Notes: generated by a model from the letters alone, not told the origin. Positions 1 through 7,983 are shown, counted from the stretch's first letter. The stretch: 64,000 nt of DNA from an uncultured Clostridia bacterium (GCA_904393115.1 CAJFMX010000002.1:108952-172951); one strand, 5' to 3'. Made by a program: numbers and translations.

Positions 1-2
1 AC

Positions 3-518
3 TCTCCCGTGGAATTCCACATCTGGTCGTTGCACATGTTCTTTGACGCGGACAAGTGCCGCGAACACTTTGCCAACTACACCCTTCCCCAGCGCGCCCG
101 GATGCCAAAACCCCTGGCGCGCGCTTTGGCGCGCCTGATGAGCCATCCCATCGCCTGGTTTTTCCGCACGCAGATCCGCGCGGTGCCGGTCTGGCGGGGA
201 CTCAAGACCGTGATGAAGACCTTTGACCTCTCGGTGGACGAGCTGGAAAAGGGCGAAAACCTCCTCATCATGAGCGACGTCCACTACGCCCAGGAGGGGA
301 AGGAGATCGGCGAGATCTACACGGGCTTTCTGCACCTGGGGAAGCTCTACTACAAGCGCACGGGCAAGCGCCTTTCCTTTGTGGCCATGAGCATCAACCG
401 CAAGGAGAAGTACCTGCGCTTTGGCGAGCCAATCGTCTTTGACCCCACCGTTCCCTTTGCGCAGGAGAAGGAGCGCATCACAGAGGCGCTCCTGCAGGAA
501 CTGCGCGACGACTACTGA
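3..518 (+). CDS. PlsC-like acyltransferase family protein, 5'-truncated by the window
   Basis: The open frame runs in from the left edge, so the N-terminus and the expected HX4D acyltransferase motif are missing. The visible part (about 170 residues, ending at a TGA near 516) has an internal GENLLIMSD stretch where glycerol-phosphate acyltransferases carry the second substrate-binding block, followed by a beta-rich C-terminal part ending in a basic-acidic helix. The likely role is acyl transfer to a lysophospholipid or related acceptor at the membrane. The match rests on overall pattern only, because the decisive catalytic motif lies outside the window. The GTG at 9 is in frame but has no ribosome binding site and is not the true start. 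Confidence 0.5.
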   Translation, partial: SPVEFHIWSLHMFFDADKCREHFANYTLPQRARMPKPLARALARLMSHPIAWFFRTQIRAVPVWRGLKTVMKTFDLSVDELEKGENLLIMSDVHYAQEGKEIGEIYTGFLHLGKLYYKRTGKRLSFVAMSINRKEKYLRFGEPIVFDPTVPFAQEKERITEALLQELRDDY

Positions 519-790
519 TCCGGGTCCTTTGCCGCACAGGGGCTGGGAGCTCCACAGGGGCCGGGAGCTCCACGGGGGTCGGGAGCCCCACAGAGGCCGG
601 GGGCTTGTTCCGCGGCCTTTTTTGCGCGCGCGTAGAGCGCGCAGGCGCGGCGCAGCAGGGCGGCCGCTTCGTCCACGGCGCCGGCCCGCTCGCGGGGCAG
701 CGCGCCGCGCAGCTCCTCCAGCAGGGAGAGCGCGTGGCCGAGCGCGTCGTCCGCGTCGGAAAAGAGTCCGTCGTACCAGGGCCTGCTCAA
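512..790 (-). CDS. Small helical protein with repetitive Gly-Ala-Pro-Cys tail, unknown function
   Basis: The proposed TTG start overlaps the TGA stop of the cysteine desulfurase gene (TTGA), with a purine-rich GGGGGCGGGAAG just upstream, so it would be translationally coupled. The 92-residue product has a helical, Leu/Ala/Glu-rich core of about 65 residues. Its tail contains GAPD/GAPG/GAPS repeats encoded by an 18-bp tandem DNA repeat. No family is recognised. The size and helical core loosely resemble the exonuclease VII small subunit, but no diagnostic motif supports that. It converges with and slightly overlaps the acyltransferase gene. The alternative is that it is not expressed. Confidence 0.4.
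   Translation of the reverse strand: MSRPWYDGLFSDADDALGHALSLLEELRGALPRERAGAVDEAAALLRRACALYARAKKAAEQAPGLCGAPDPRGAPGPCGAPSPCAAKDPDQ
543..603. repeat. 18-bp tandem repeat, three units plus a partial fourth
   Basis: Units start at 543, 561 and 579 (CTGGGAGCTCCACAGGGG and two close variants), with a partial unit at 597-603. The period is a multiple of three, so on the minus strand it adds six-residue repeats (PGPCGA-like) to the tail of the small protein. Confidence 0.85.
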
Positions 791-1902
791 ACTTCCCGCC
801 CCCTTTCGATGCGCGCGACCGCCCGCAGCAGCGCGTCGACGTCCGCGGCGGTGCTGGCATAGCCCAGGCTCGCCCGGACCGCGCCGCGCTCGCCTGTGCC
901 CATGGCTTCGTGCGCCAGGGGCGCGCAGTGCAGCCCCGCGCGCACGCAGATGCCCGCAGCGTCCAGTTCGTCCGCGACGCGGCCGGAGGGCAGGCCGCCC
1001 ACGTTGAAGCTGACCGTGCCCACGCGCGAGACCGCGTCCAGCGGCCCGTAGACCGTCACGCGCGGGATGTCCAGCAGCCCCGCGAGCAGGCGCTCGGTCA
1101 GCAGCAGCTCGCGCCCGCGGATCTCCGGCCGGTGCAGCAGGCAGAACCGCGCGCCCTGGCCGAGGCTCGCGATGCCGGGCGTGTTGAGCGTGCCGCTCTC
1201 GTAGCGCTCCGGCCGCTCCCGCGGCTGCGTGAGCAGGTGGGAGGAGGTGCCTGTGCCCCCGGCCTTCAGAGGCTCCAGGTCCAATCCGGGCCGGATGTAG
1301 AGCGCCCCCGTGCCCTGCGCGCCCAGCAGCGCCTTGTGCCCGGGCATGGCGCACAGGTCCACGCCCCATTCCTCCGGGTACAGGGGCAGCACGCCCGCGG
1401 TCTGCGCCGCGTCCACCAGCAGCAGGCACTTGTGCATCCGGCAGAGCACCGCCGCCTGCTCGACGGGCAGGATCGCGCCGGTCACGTTGTCCGCGTGGGG
1501 CAGCGCGAGCAGGTCCACGTCCGGCCCCATGCGCGCCAGCGGGTCCACCGCGATGGTCAGGCGGATGCGCCCCTCGGCCGCCAGGCGGTGCAGCGGCCGC
1601 AGCACGGAGTTGTGCGCGTAGGCCGAGGTCAAAACGCGCATCCCCTGGCGGCACGCGCCCTGCAGCGCGAGGTTGAGCATGTCCGTGCAGTTGGCGCCAA
1701 AGACGATGTCGTCCGGGTTCTGCACGTGCAGAAGGCCCGCCAGCGCCTCGCGCGCGTCCAGGACGATGCGCGCCGCCGCCAGCGACATCCGGTGGCCGGA
1801 GCGCCCCGGGTTTGCGCCGAGGAAGCGCATTGTGCGCTCCACCGCGCGCAGCACGCTCTCCGGCTTTGGGTACGAGGTCGCCGCGTTGTCCAGGTAAATC
1901 AT
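787..1902 (-). CDS. Cysteine desulfurase-family aminotransferase class V
   Basis: A 371-residue PLP enzyme of the NifS/SufS fold that releases sulfur (or selenium) from cysteine to an enzyme-bound persulfide. It starts with the family signature MIYLDNAATSYPKP. The PLP lysine is K190 in MPGHKALLG, and DAAQTAG (about 164-170) supplies the aspartate/glutamine of the cofactor pocket. The catalytic cysteine lies in RAGLHCAP near residue 320. The short length and sequence fit the Clostridia/Enterococcus subfamily (TIGR01977 type), often found beside DUF3343 proteins. A divergent DUF3343 gene lies just upstream, consistent with a shared role in sulfur or selenium transfer. Confidence 0.88.
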   Translation of the reverse strand: MIYLDNAATSYPKPESVLRAVERTMRFLGANPGRSGHRMSLAAARIVLDAREALAGLLHVQNPDDIVFGANCTDMLNLALQGACRQGMRVLTSAYAHNSVLRPLHRLAAEGRIRLTIAVDPLARMGPDVDLLALPHADNVTGAILPVEQAAVLCRMHKCLLLVDAAQTAGVLPLYPEEWGVDLCAMPGHKALLGAQGTGALYIRPGLDLEPLKAGGTGTSSHLLTQPRERPERYESGTLNTPGIASLGQGARFCLLHRPEIRGRELLLTERLLAGLLDIPRVTVYGPLDAVSRVGTVSFNVGGLPSGRVADELDAAGICVRAGLHCAPLAHEAMGTGERGAVRASLGYASTAADVDALLRAVARIERGREV

Positions 1903-1998
1903 TCTCTTCCCTCCCGCACCACTGGCAATTCCAAATCGTATTCTAAGTGTATGGCAGGTTTCTCTGCTTTACGACGACCTTTGGGAGGGAAAGTTTCT

Positions 1999-2265
1999 AT
2001 GGAAAGCTACGGAATTGCCGCCTTCCGTTCCAGACAGGCGGTCCTTCGCTTTGAGGAGATGCTGCGCCGGGCGGGCGTGCGCGCGCAGGTGATCACCACG
2101 CCGCGCGCCGTATCCCTGGGCTGCGGCCTGTCGGTGCGATTTCCCGTGCAGGATATGCCCGTGGCCGCGCAGGTCTACCGCGCAAATCCCCTGCACAACC
2201 TCATCGGCTTTTACATCGCCCGGGAGCAGGGCGGCTCGCTGCAGGTTTCGCCCGCGCCGCTCTGA
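1999..2265 (+). CDS. DUF3343 protein, putative Se/S carrier-like
   Basis: An 88-residue protein whose ATG follows GGGAGGGAAAGTTTCT, a good ribosome binding site. The sequence has the DUF3343 pattern: an N-terminal FRSRQAVLRFEEMLRRAG helix, then TTPRAVSLGCGLSVRF with a single conserved cysteine in the SLGCG turn. DUF3343 proteins are annotated in databases as putative Se/S carriers and often sit next to class V desulfurases. Here the gene is divergent from one, with about 95 bp between the starts. The carrier function is inferred from context and is not proven by motifs. Confidence 0.78.
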   Translation: MESYGIAAFRSRQAVLRFEEMLRRAGVRAQVITTPRAVSLGCGLSVRFPVQDMPVAAQVYRANPLHNLIGFYIAREQGGSLQVSPAPL

Positions 2266-2298
2266 TCCCGCCCGTCTACAAAGGAAAGGAGAACCCTC

Positions 2299-2973
2299 GT
2301 GACACAGATCAACTCTGCGGAGAGAAACGCGGAAATCCTCGCGGAGCTTCGGCGCCTCTATCCGGACGCCGGGCCCGAGCTGCACTTTACCAATCCCTTT
2401 GAGACGCTCGTTGCAACCATGCTCTCCGCCCAGTGCACCGACAAGCGCGTGAACCTGGTGACGCAGAAGCTCTTTGCGCGCTACAAATGCCCCAAGGACC
2501 TTGCCGCCATCACGCCCGAGGAGCTCGAGCCGCAGATCCGCGAGTGCGGGCTCTACCACAACAAGGCCAAGAACATCGTCGCCGCCTGCCGCATGATCTG
2601 CGAAAAGTTCGGCGGCGAGGTGCCCGGCGATTGGGACGCGCTCAACTCCCTGCCGGGCGTGGGCCGCAAGACCGCCAACGTCGTCTACGCCAACGCCTTC
2701 CACGGCGACGCCATCGCCGTGGATACGCACGTGTTCCGCGTCTCCAACCGCTTGGGCCTGGCCCATGCCAAGGACGTGGAAAAGACCGAGGCGCAGCTCA
2801 TGCAGGCCATCCCCAAGGCGGAATGGTCCCGCGCGCACCACTACCTCATCTTCCACGGGCGCAGGGTCTGCTCGGCCCGCGCGCCCAAGTGCGCGCAGTG
2901 CACGCTGCGCAGCCTTTGCGAATACTGCGCCGCGCAGGAGGCCGCGGAGAAAAAAGAGGGGAGCGCAACGTAA
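2299..2973 (+). CDS. nth: Endonuclease III (base-excision repair glycosylase/AP lyase)
   Basis: A 224-residue DNA glycosylase that removes oxidised pyrimidines and nicks AP sites. Helix-hairpin-helix LPGVGRKTANVV carries the catalytic lysine, and VDTHVFR carries the catalytic aspartate. The C-terminal 4Fe-4S loop CSARAPKCAQCTLRSLC matches C-X6-C-X2-C-X5-C. GTG start preceded by AAAGGAAAGGAGAACCCTC. Full length, with a short charged tail after the cluster. Confidence 0.97.
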   Translation: MTQINSAERNAEILAELRRLYPDAGPELHFTNPFETLVATMLSAQCTDKRVNLVTQKLFARYKCPKDLAAITPEELEPQIRECGLYHNKAKNIVAACRMICEKFGGEVPGDWDALNSLPGVGRKTANVVYANAFHGDAIAVDTHVFRVSNRLGLAHAKDVEKTEAQLMQAIPKAEWSRAHHYLIFHGRRVCSARAPKCAQCTLRSLCEYCAAQEAAEKKEGSAT

Positions 2974-2999
2974 AATCTTGCGCAAATCCCCTCCTTTTT
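2956..2999 (+). terminator. Rho-independent terminator overlapping the nth stop
   Basis: GAGGGGAGCGCAA (2956-2968) pairs with TTGCGC-AAA-TCCCCTC (2978-2993, with an AA bulge) and is followed by CTTTTT. The stem begins inside the last codons of nth. Confidence 0.85.
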
Positions 3000-3011
3000 G
3001 CGCGCCGCGCA

Positions 3012-3040
3012 TTGCAAAGATGCGCGCAATCCGATATGAT
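3012..3040 (+). promoter_or_regulatory. Promoter of obgE-yhbY
   Basis: TTGCAA, 17-bp spacer, TATGAT, about 80 bp upstream of obgE and downstream of the nth terminator. Confidence 0.7.
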
Positions 3041-3120
3041 TAAGGAACGCCGGAGGCATTTCCCCCCGTTTCCGGCGCGCGCAGGCTCTTTCCCAATCGC
3101 GCCATGCAAGGAGAAATCAA

Positions 3121-4395
3121 ATGTCAACATTTGTCGATATCGTTCGCATCAAACTCAAGGCCGGGGACGGCGGGGACGGCAAGGTCAGCTTCCACCGCGA
3201 AAAGTTCGTCCAGGCCGGCGGCCCCGACGGCGGGGACGGCGGCCGCGGCGGGGACATCGTCTTTGTGGCCGACCCCGGCATGCACACGCTGCTGGACTTC
3301 CGCTACAACCGCAAGTTCTACGCCGAAGCCGGCGCGCCCGGCGGCGCGGGCCGCGCCAGCGGCAAGAGCGGCGCAGCCCTGGTCATCAAGGTCCCGCCGG
3401 GAACCATCGTGCGCGACATGGCCACGGACAAGGTCCTGGCGGACGTGCGCGAGCCGAACGAGCCGCGCGTGGTGCTCCACGGCGGCCGCGGCGGCTGGGG
3501 CAACAGCCACTTCGCCAACGCCGTGCGCCAGGCGCCGAACTTTGCCAAGCCCGGCGTGCGCACGAAGGTGTTCGACGTGCAGCTGGAGCTGAAGACCATC
3601 GCGGACGTGGGCCTTGTCGGCTTCCCGAACGTGGGCAAGTCCACGATCCTCTCGGTCCTCACCGCCGCAAAGCCCAAGATCGCCAACTATCACTTCACCA
3701 CCCTTTTGCCGAACCTGGGCGTTGTCAAGGCCCGCACGGACGGGTTCGTCCTCGCGGACATCCCCGGCCTGATCGAGGGCGCGAGCGAGGGGGCGGGCCT
3801 TGGGCACGAGTTCCTGCGCCACGTCGAGCGCACGCGCCTGCTCCTGCACGTGCTGGACATCTCCGGCAGCGAGGGCCGCGATCCGCTGGAGGACCTCGCG
3901 GTCATCAACCGGGAGCTCGCGCGCTACCGCGAGCTGGACAAGAAGCCGCAGATCCTCGTCTGCAACAAGATGGACCTGCCCGGCGCGCAGGAGAACCTCG
4001 AGCGCCTGCGCGACGCGGTCGCGGGAACGGATGCGGAGATCTTCGCCGTCTCCGCAGCGACGGCCCAGGGCTTTGCGCCGCTGGTGGACGCCTGCGTGCG
4101 CCGCCTGGCCGCGCTCCCGCCCCTGGACTCCTTCGAGGAGGAGGCCGGCGCGCAGGAGTTCGCCGAGGGCCTGGGCGCGCCCTTTGCCGTGCGTCGGGAG
4201 AACGAGGACTTCGTCGTCGAGGGCCCCGCGGTCGACGCGCTGATCCTGCGCGTGCGCCTGGACGACGCCGAGAGCATGGCCTACTTCGAGCGCACGCTCC
4301 GGCGCCTGGGCATCATCGACGCCCTGCGCGAAAAGGGCGCCTCCGACGGGGACACCGTGCGCCTGGGCGACGTCGAATTCGAATTCATCAACTAA
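3121..4395 (+). CDS. obgE: GTPase Obg/CgtA, ribosome assembly
   Basis: A 424-residue essential GTPase acting in 50S subunit maturation and stress signalling. The N-terminal glycine-rich Obg fold spans about residues 1-158 (repeated GGDGG/GGxGG). The G domain has Walker A GFPNVGKST (167-175), DIPGLIEGA and NKMD. A C-terminal OCT domain follows (about 345-424). ATG start with AAGGAGAAATCAA upstream. yhbY follows after 19 bp, an arrangement close to that of other Firmicutes, where obg or yqeH cluster with yhbY and nadD. Confidence 0.97.
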   Translation: MSTFVDIVRIKLKAGDGGDGKVSFHREKFVQAGGPDGGDGGRGGDIVFVADPGMHTLLDFRYNRKFYAEAGAPGGAGRASGKSGAALVIKVPPGTIVRDMATDKVLADVREPNEPRVVLHGGRGGWGNSHFANAVRQAPNFAKPGVRTKVFDVQLELKTIADVGLVGFPNVGKSTILSVLTAAKPKIANYHFTTLLPNLGVVKARTDGFVLADIPGLIEGASEGAGLGHEFLRHVERTRLLLHVLDISGSEGRDPLEDLAVINRELARYRELDKKPQILVCNKMDLPGAQENLERLRDAVAGTDAEIFAVSAATAQGFAPLVDACVRRLAALPPLDSFEEEAGAQEFAEGLGAPFAVRRENEDFVVEGPAVDALILRVRLDDAESMAYFERTLRRLGIIDALREKGASDGDTVRLGDVEFEFIN

Positions 4396-4414
4396 AAGAA
4401 GGAGGGCCCGTTTC

Positions 4415-4708
4415 ATGCCCCTTACGTCCAAACAGCGCGCCCAGCTGCGCGCCCTGTCCAATGACTTTGACCCCGTGGTCTACATCGGCAAGGAGGGCAT
4501 CACGCCCAACCTCTCCAAGCAGGCCTGGGACGCGCTGGAGGCCCGCGAGCTCATCAAGGTCCAGGTCCTCAAGAACGCGCCCTATGAAACGCGCGAGGCC
4601 TGCGGCCTGCTGTGCGAGGCGGTCCACGCCGATCCGGTCCTGTGCGTGGGCAACCGGTTCGTGATCTACCGCCCGGCGCGCAAGGACCCCAAGATCGTCC
4701 TGGTCTGA
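4415..4708 (+). CDS. yhbY: YhbY family RNA-binding protein (CRM domain)
   Basis: 97 residues. LTSKQRAQLRALSNDFDPVVYIGKEGI is the start of the CRM domain, whose GKEG turn lies on the RNA-binding face. The family binds pre-50S ribosomal particles. AAGAAGGAGGGCCCGTTTC precedes the ATG. Probably the last gene of the obgE transcript, ending 2 bp from a convergent gene. Confidence 0.93.
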   Translation: MPLTSKQRAQLRALSNDFDPVVYIGKEGITPNLSKQAWDALEARELIKVQVLKNAPYETREACGLLCEAVHADPVLCVGNRFVIYRPARKDPKIVLV

Positions 4709-4710
4709 TT

Positions 4711-5502
4711 TTAGAAGAGCTCGCGCTCGTCGGACGCCGCCGCTCTGCCCCGCCCGGCCAGGGCGAGGAACAGCAGCAGCAGCGCCGCCAGCAGGCAGCT
4801 GCGCGCGTCCAGGAGAATGTACGCGATCATGAGCAGCGCCGCCAGCAGCAGGCAGCGCGGCGCGCGCTCCTCGCCCGGCAGCCGCGCAAGCACGGCGGCC
4901 GGGCCTTTTTTTGCCGCAGCGCGCGGCGCATCGCGCTTCGGGGGATCGGGGAGGGGCAGGCGCTCCGCCTCCAGCAGGCGCAGCGGCGGCTCCAAGCGCC
5001 CGGCATAGGACTTGGCCGCCTCCGTCGCGCCGCCCGCGCAGATCAATACGCCGTGGTCTTCGCCCCGCGCGCGGTGGAAGTCGTGTACCTCGCGCACGTC
5101 CGCGGGCTGCGGACTCTGGTGCAGCCCGGCGGCAATGCGCCGGCCCTTTGCGTCGGTAAAGAGGCGGACGGACGCCCGCGCCCCGGCGGGCGTCAGGGCA
5201 TAGGCCCGGGCCAGCGCCTCCGCAGCCTGGCAGAGCGCGGTCTTTTCCGGCAGCATCGTCAGGCGGTAGACCGCCGCGCGCCGCTGCCCCGCGCGCTCCC
5301 GCTCCGCGTCGAGCCGCCGGCTGCGCCGCCTTCGGTACAGGTGCAGCGCATACGCCGCGAGCGCGGTCAGCGCAGCGGCCAGTGCCGCCGCCGGCCACAG
5401 CGCCCCCAAGCGCGTGGCGAACCAGAGGAAGGAAAGGCCCCACAGCATCGCCGCGCCCAGGGCGCGGTCCAGCGCGCGAGCCGCCTTTGTGCGCGCCTGC
5501 AT
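4711..5502 (-). CDS. Membrane protein with a possible nuclease-fold (Mrr-cat-like) soluble domain
   Basis: A 263-residue protein from the ATG at 5502 (AGAGGAG 11 nt upstream). Two hydrophobic segments lie near the N-terminus (about residues 20-60), then a soluble region of about 130 residues, then two more hydrophobic segments at the C-terminus. The middle part VREVHDFHRARGEDHGVLICAGG... resembles membrane-associated restriction-endonuclease-like folds, where D/E-x-K residues would be catalytic. No clear PD-(D/E)xK triad is visible, so this is a weak suggestion. It sits on the opposite strand between yhbY and nadD, breaking an otherwise conserved cluster. Confidence 0.6.
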   Translation of the reverse strand: MQARTKAARALDRALGAAMLWGLSFLWFATRLGALWPAAALAAALTALAAYALHLYRRRRSRRLDAERERAGQRRAAVYRLTMLPEKTALCQAAEALARAYALTPAGARASVRLFTDAKGRRIAAGLHQSPQPADVREVHDFHRARGEDHGVLICAGGATEAAKSYAGRLEPPLRLLEAERLPLPDPPKRDAPRAAAKKGPAAVLARLPGEERAPRCLLLAALLMIAYILLDARSCLLAALLLLFLALAGRGRAAASDERELF

Positions 5503-5556
5503 CTTTTCGTCATCTCCTCTTGCCGCCCCATTGTCCAACTTTGGGCGGAAAATCAT

Positions 5557-5585
5557 TTTACATTTTTCCCGAAATCGGTTATACT
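5557..5585 (+). promoter_or_regulatory. Promoter of nadD-yqeK-rsfS
   Basis: TTTACA, 17-bp spacer, TATACT, 28 bp before the nadD start. Confidence 0.8.
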
Positions 5586-5612
5586 ATGTATGGATTATAG
5601 GAGTGTGCCAAG

Positions 5613-6224
5613 ATGAGCAGCAAAACACGCGTGGGCCTGATGGGCGGCAGCTTTGATCCCATCCACTTGGGGCACATCACCATCGCCGGGGAGGCCCGGG
5701 ATGCGCTGCAGCTTTCGCACGTGCTCTTCCTTCCCTCGGGAAGGCCGCCGCACAAGGCGCATCTGGGCGCGAGCCCTGCGCAGCGGCTGGAGATGACGCG
5801 CCTTGCGGTCGAGCCCCTTCCCTGGGCGCAGGCCAGCGACGTGGAGGTGTGCCGCCAGGGCACCATCTACACCGTCGACACGCTGCAGATCCTCTCGTCG
5901 CAGCACCCGGAGGCCGCGTTCTATTACATCATCGGCGCCGATACGCTCCTGGATCTGCCCAACTGGCGCAACACGCAGAAGGTGTGCACGCTGTGCCGCT
6001 TTATCTGCCTGCACCGGCCGGGCGTCGCGGACGAGGCCATCGGCACGGCCCTGGAGGACCTGCACAGCCGCTACGGCGCGCAGGTGCACCTGGTTCCCGC
6101 CTCGGGGCCCGATATCTCGTCTACGGAGATTCGCCGGCGCGTCGCGCGCGGCCAATCCACCGAGGGCCTGCTGCCCTGCGCAGTGCGGGCCTACATCGAC
6201 AGGGAGAACTTATACCGTTTATGA
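5613..6224 (+). CDS. nadD: Nicotinate-nucleotide adenylyltransferase
   Basis: 203 residues. Transfers AMP from ATP to nicotinate mononucleotide to make deamido-NAD. The nucleotidyltransferase signature GGSFDPIHLGH (11-21) includes the HxGH motif, and the C-terminal ISSTEIRRRV motif completes the ATP site. ATAGGAGTGTGCCAAG precedes the ATG. Its stop overlaps the yqeK start (ATGA), as expected for this conserved operon. Confidence 0.96.
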   Translation: MSSKTRVGLMGGSFDPIHLGHITIAGEARDALQLSHVLFLPSGRPPHKAHLGASPAQRLEMTRLAVEPLPWAQASDVEVCRQGTIYTVDTLQILSSQHPEAAFYYIIGADTLLDLPNWRNTQKVCTLCRFICLHRPGVADEAIGTALEDLHSRYGAQVHLVPASGPDISSTEIRRRVARGQSTEGLLPCAVRAYIDRENLYRL

Positions 6225-6826
6225 AGCGTTTGGATGAAAGTCTGCGCAAAAAATACATTCATTACCTCGAAGACCACGTCTCGAAAAAGCGCCTGAAGCA
6301 CAGCCTGGGCGTTGCGGAGACGGCGGTGCAGCTCGCGCAAAAATACGGGGCGGACCCGTTGCGCGCGGAGGCCGCCGGCCTTCTGCACGACTGCTCCAAG
6401 GGCCTGAGCCCGGCGGAGATGATCGAGACGGCCCGCGCCTTTGGCATGGAGCCGGACGCCTACCAGCTGGAGAACCCGGAGCTTCTGCACCCCTATGTCA
6501 GCGCCATGCTCGCCGCGCGCGACCTCGGCGTGACGGACGGGGCGGTGCTCACCGCCATCCGGCGGCACATGTGCGGCGCGCCGGACATGACGGTGCTGGA
6601 CGCCGTGGTCAACCTGGCCGATTACATCGAGCCCACGCGCAGCTATCCCGACGTGGACGAAATCCGCCGCTTGGCGCAAGGATCCCTCTTTGACACGCTC
6701 TGCGAAGCACTCGGCAGAACCATGATCCTGACCATCCGCCAAGGCAGCGTGCTGCATCCGGACACGCTTGTGACCTGGAACGCGCTCATCCTGCGTTCCA
6801 AAGCCGAAAAAGGAGAAGAAAAATGA
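6221..6826 (+). CDS. yqeK: HD-domain hydrolase YqeK (diadenosine tetraphosphatase)
   Basis: A 201-residue HD-domain protein of the YqeK family, which cleaves Ap4A symmetrically to ADP. Metal ligands are visible as RLKHSLGVAETA, LLHDCSKG (HD pair) and the downstream ELLHPYVSA and DYIEPTR motifs. The start is set by the ATGA overlap with nadD. An internal frame starting further upstream is ruled out by this coupling. Confidence 0.92.
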   Translation: MKRLDESLRKKYIHYLEDHVSKKRLKHSLGVAETAVQLAQKYGADPLRAEAAGLLHDCSKGLSPAEMIETARAFGMEPDAYQLENPELLHPYVSAMLAARDLGVTDGAVLTAIRRHMCGAPDMTVLDAVVNLADYIEPTRSYPDVDEIRRLAQGSLFDTLCEALGRTMILTIRQGSVLHPDTLVTWNALILRSKAEKGEEK

Positions 6827-7182
6827 CGGAAAACATCAAAGAAATCGCCCTTCGGGCTTGCGATATCCTGGACGAAAAGATGGGCACGGACATCGTGTGC
6901 CTGGACATCACCCAAATGACCATCATCGCGGACTACTTTGTCATCGCCTCCGGCCGCAACCCCAACCACGTCAAGTCCCTCTACGACGAGCTCGAGGTCA
7001 AGATGGAGGACCTGGGCTTCCCCCTCGTCCGCTCGGAGGGGTACAACGAGGGCCGGTGGATCGTCATGGACTTCTCCGTCATCATCGTCCACCTCTTCTA
7101 CGAGCCGGAGCGCGAGTTCTACCACCTCGAGCGCCTCTGGGACGACGGCCGCAACCGCGTCCCCTACGAGAAGAAGGATTGA
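6823..7182 (+). CDS. rsfS: Ribosomal silencing factor RsfS
   Basis: 119 residues. Binds L14 of the large subunit and blocks subunit joining during starvation. The sequence shows family features: CLDITQMTIIADYFVIASG, RNPNHVKSL and DFSVIIVHLFYEPEREFYHLERLW. Translation is coupled to yqeK by a 4-bp overlap. No clear terminator is seen in the following 120 bp. Confidence 0.95.
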   Translation: MTENIKEIALRACDILDEKMGTDIVCLDITQMTIIADYFVIASGRNPNHVKSLYDELEVKMEDLGFPLVRSEGYNEGRWIVMDFSVIIVHLFYEPEREFYHLERLWDDGRNRVPYEKKD

Positions 7183-7302
7183 CGGGGCCGCGCTTTTCGG
7201 ACGGACAGCTGCAAAAAAGGGGAAGCCGTGCGCGCGTTGCGCAGAGGGCGTGTTTCCTATACCCTTTTTCTCAGCCGTTCCCTGCGAATGAAAAGAAAAA
7301 GC

Positions 7303-7331
7303 TTGCATTTTTCTCCGGTTTCCGGTATACT
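7303..7331 (+). promoter_or_regulatory. Promoter of the SRP RNA gene
   Basis: TTGCAT, 17-bp spacer, TATACT. Predicted start near 7338, about 20 nt before the paired 5' end of the RNA. Confidence 0.8.
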
Positions 7332-7358
7332 ATTTGGGTCGACATTTTGCGTCTGCAA

Positions 7359-7510
7359 TTTGCCGTACTAGGTCGCAAGACGGAATTCCCAAGTGCGCGG
7401 GTCCCGTGCAACGCCGCACCGTGAACCGTGTCAGGTTCGGAAGAAAGCAGCACTAAGCGGACCGCGGGGTGTGCCGCGGGGAAGCCTGCGCGCCTTGGGT
7501 GTACGGCATT
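7359..7510 (+). ncRNA. ffs: Signal recognition particle RNA (4.5S/scRNA)
   Basis: The universally conserved Ffh-binding hairpin is present: GTGAACCGTGTCAGG, then TTCGGAAGAAAGCAGCACTAAGC (7431-7458), with the GGAA-type tetraloop and the asymmetric AGCA loop. The ends pair as TGCCGTAC (7361-7368) with GTACGGCA (7500-7507), and CCCAAG-GCGCG pairs with CGCGC-CTTGGG further in. The length of about 150 nt leaves little room for the Alu domain of the long Bacillus scRNA. The region 7183-7300 before the promoter holds nothing recognisable. Confidence 0.93.
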
Positions 7511-7520
7511 CCAATTTTGC

Positions 7521-7559
7521 AAAAAGGGTTGTCCCGGTTCGCCGCGGGCAGCCCTTTTG
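7521..7559 (+). terminator. Terminator of the SRP RNA
   Basis: AAAAAGGGTTGTCCCG and CGGGCAGCCCTTTT form a G-U-containing stem followed by TTTT. Confidence 0.75.
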
Positions 7560-7596
7560 CCATGCAAAGAAACCACCTCCAGGGAGGGAAGCGAAC

Positions 7597-7935
7597 GTGA
7601 ACATCCAGATCTTCATGGGCAAGAAGAACTTCGACTGTCAGAAGGCGGAGCGCTGGTTCAAGGAGCGCGGCATCCGCTACCAGGCCGTGGACCTTGCCAA
7701 AAAGGGCATCAGCCCCCGCGAACTCGACTCCGTGCTCGACCAGGTCGGCCTCGCCGCCGCGATCGACACCCAGAGCAAGAAGTATGCAGAATCTGCGCTC
7801 CGCTTCATGAGCGATCCCAAGATGATCCGCGCGCAGCTCCTGGAGCATCCCGAGCTCCTGCGCACGCCGATCGTGCGCAACGGCAGAAAAGCGACCGTAG
7901 GCTATTGCCCGGAGACCTGGGCGGAGTGGGAATAG
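7597..7935 (+). CDS. ArsC/Spx-family thioredoxin-fold protein
   Basis: 112 residues from a GTG with AGGGAGGGAAGCGAAC upstream. The N-terminus MNIQIFMGKKNFDCQKAERWF has the beta-alpha start of the arsenate reductase/Spx fold with a single cysteine (C14). C-terminal RTPIVRNGRKATVGYCPETW matches the conserved ArsC arginine-containing segment. Family members are glutaredoxin-dependent arsenate reductases, Spx-type RNA polymerase regulators, or orphans. Spx normally has CXXC and contacts RNA polymerase through a glycine/arginine patch; with one cysteine and no ars genes nearby, the specific role is open. Confidence 0.82.
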   Translation: MNIQIFMGKKNFDCQKAERWFKERGIRYQAVDLAKKGISPRELDSVLDQVGLAAAIDTQSKKYAESALRFMSDPKMIRAQLLEHPELLRTPIVRNGRKATVGYCPETWAEWE

Positions 7936-7983
7936 AGTTTCTTCACAAAATCAACAAAATCTGTTACCACAAAATGCGTAGCG

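Noticed and set aside
421..2265. A 614-codon plus-strand open frame opposite the desulfurase
   Set aside because: High GC keeps antisense frames open. The frame is Arg/Ala-rich and opposes a clear PLP enzyme; only its last 88 codons (DUF3343, from 1999) are real.
2433..4664. A 743-codon plus-strand frame over nth, obgE and yhbY
   Set aside because: Out-of-frame shadow rich in Arg, Pro and Gly; the real genes lie in other frames.
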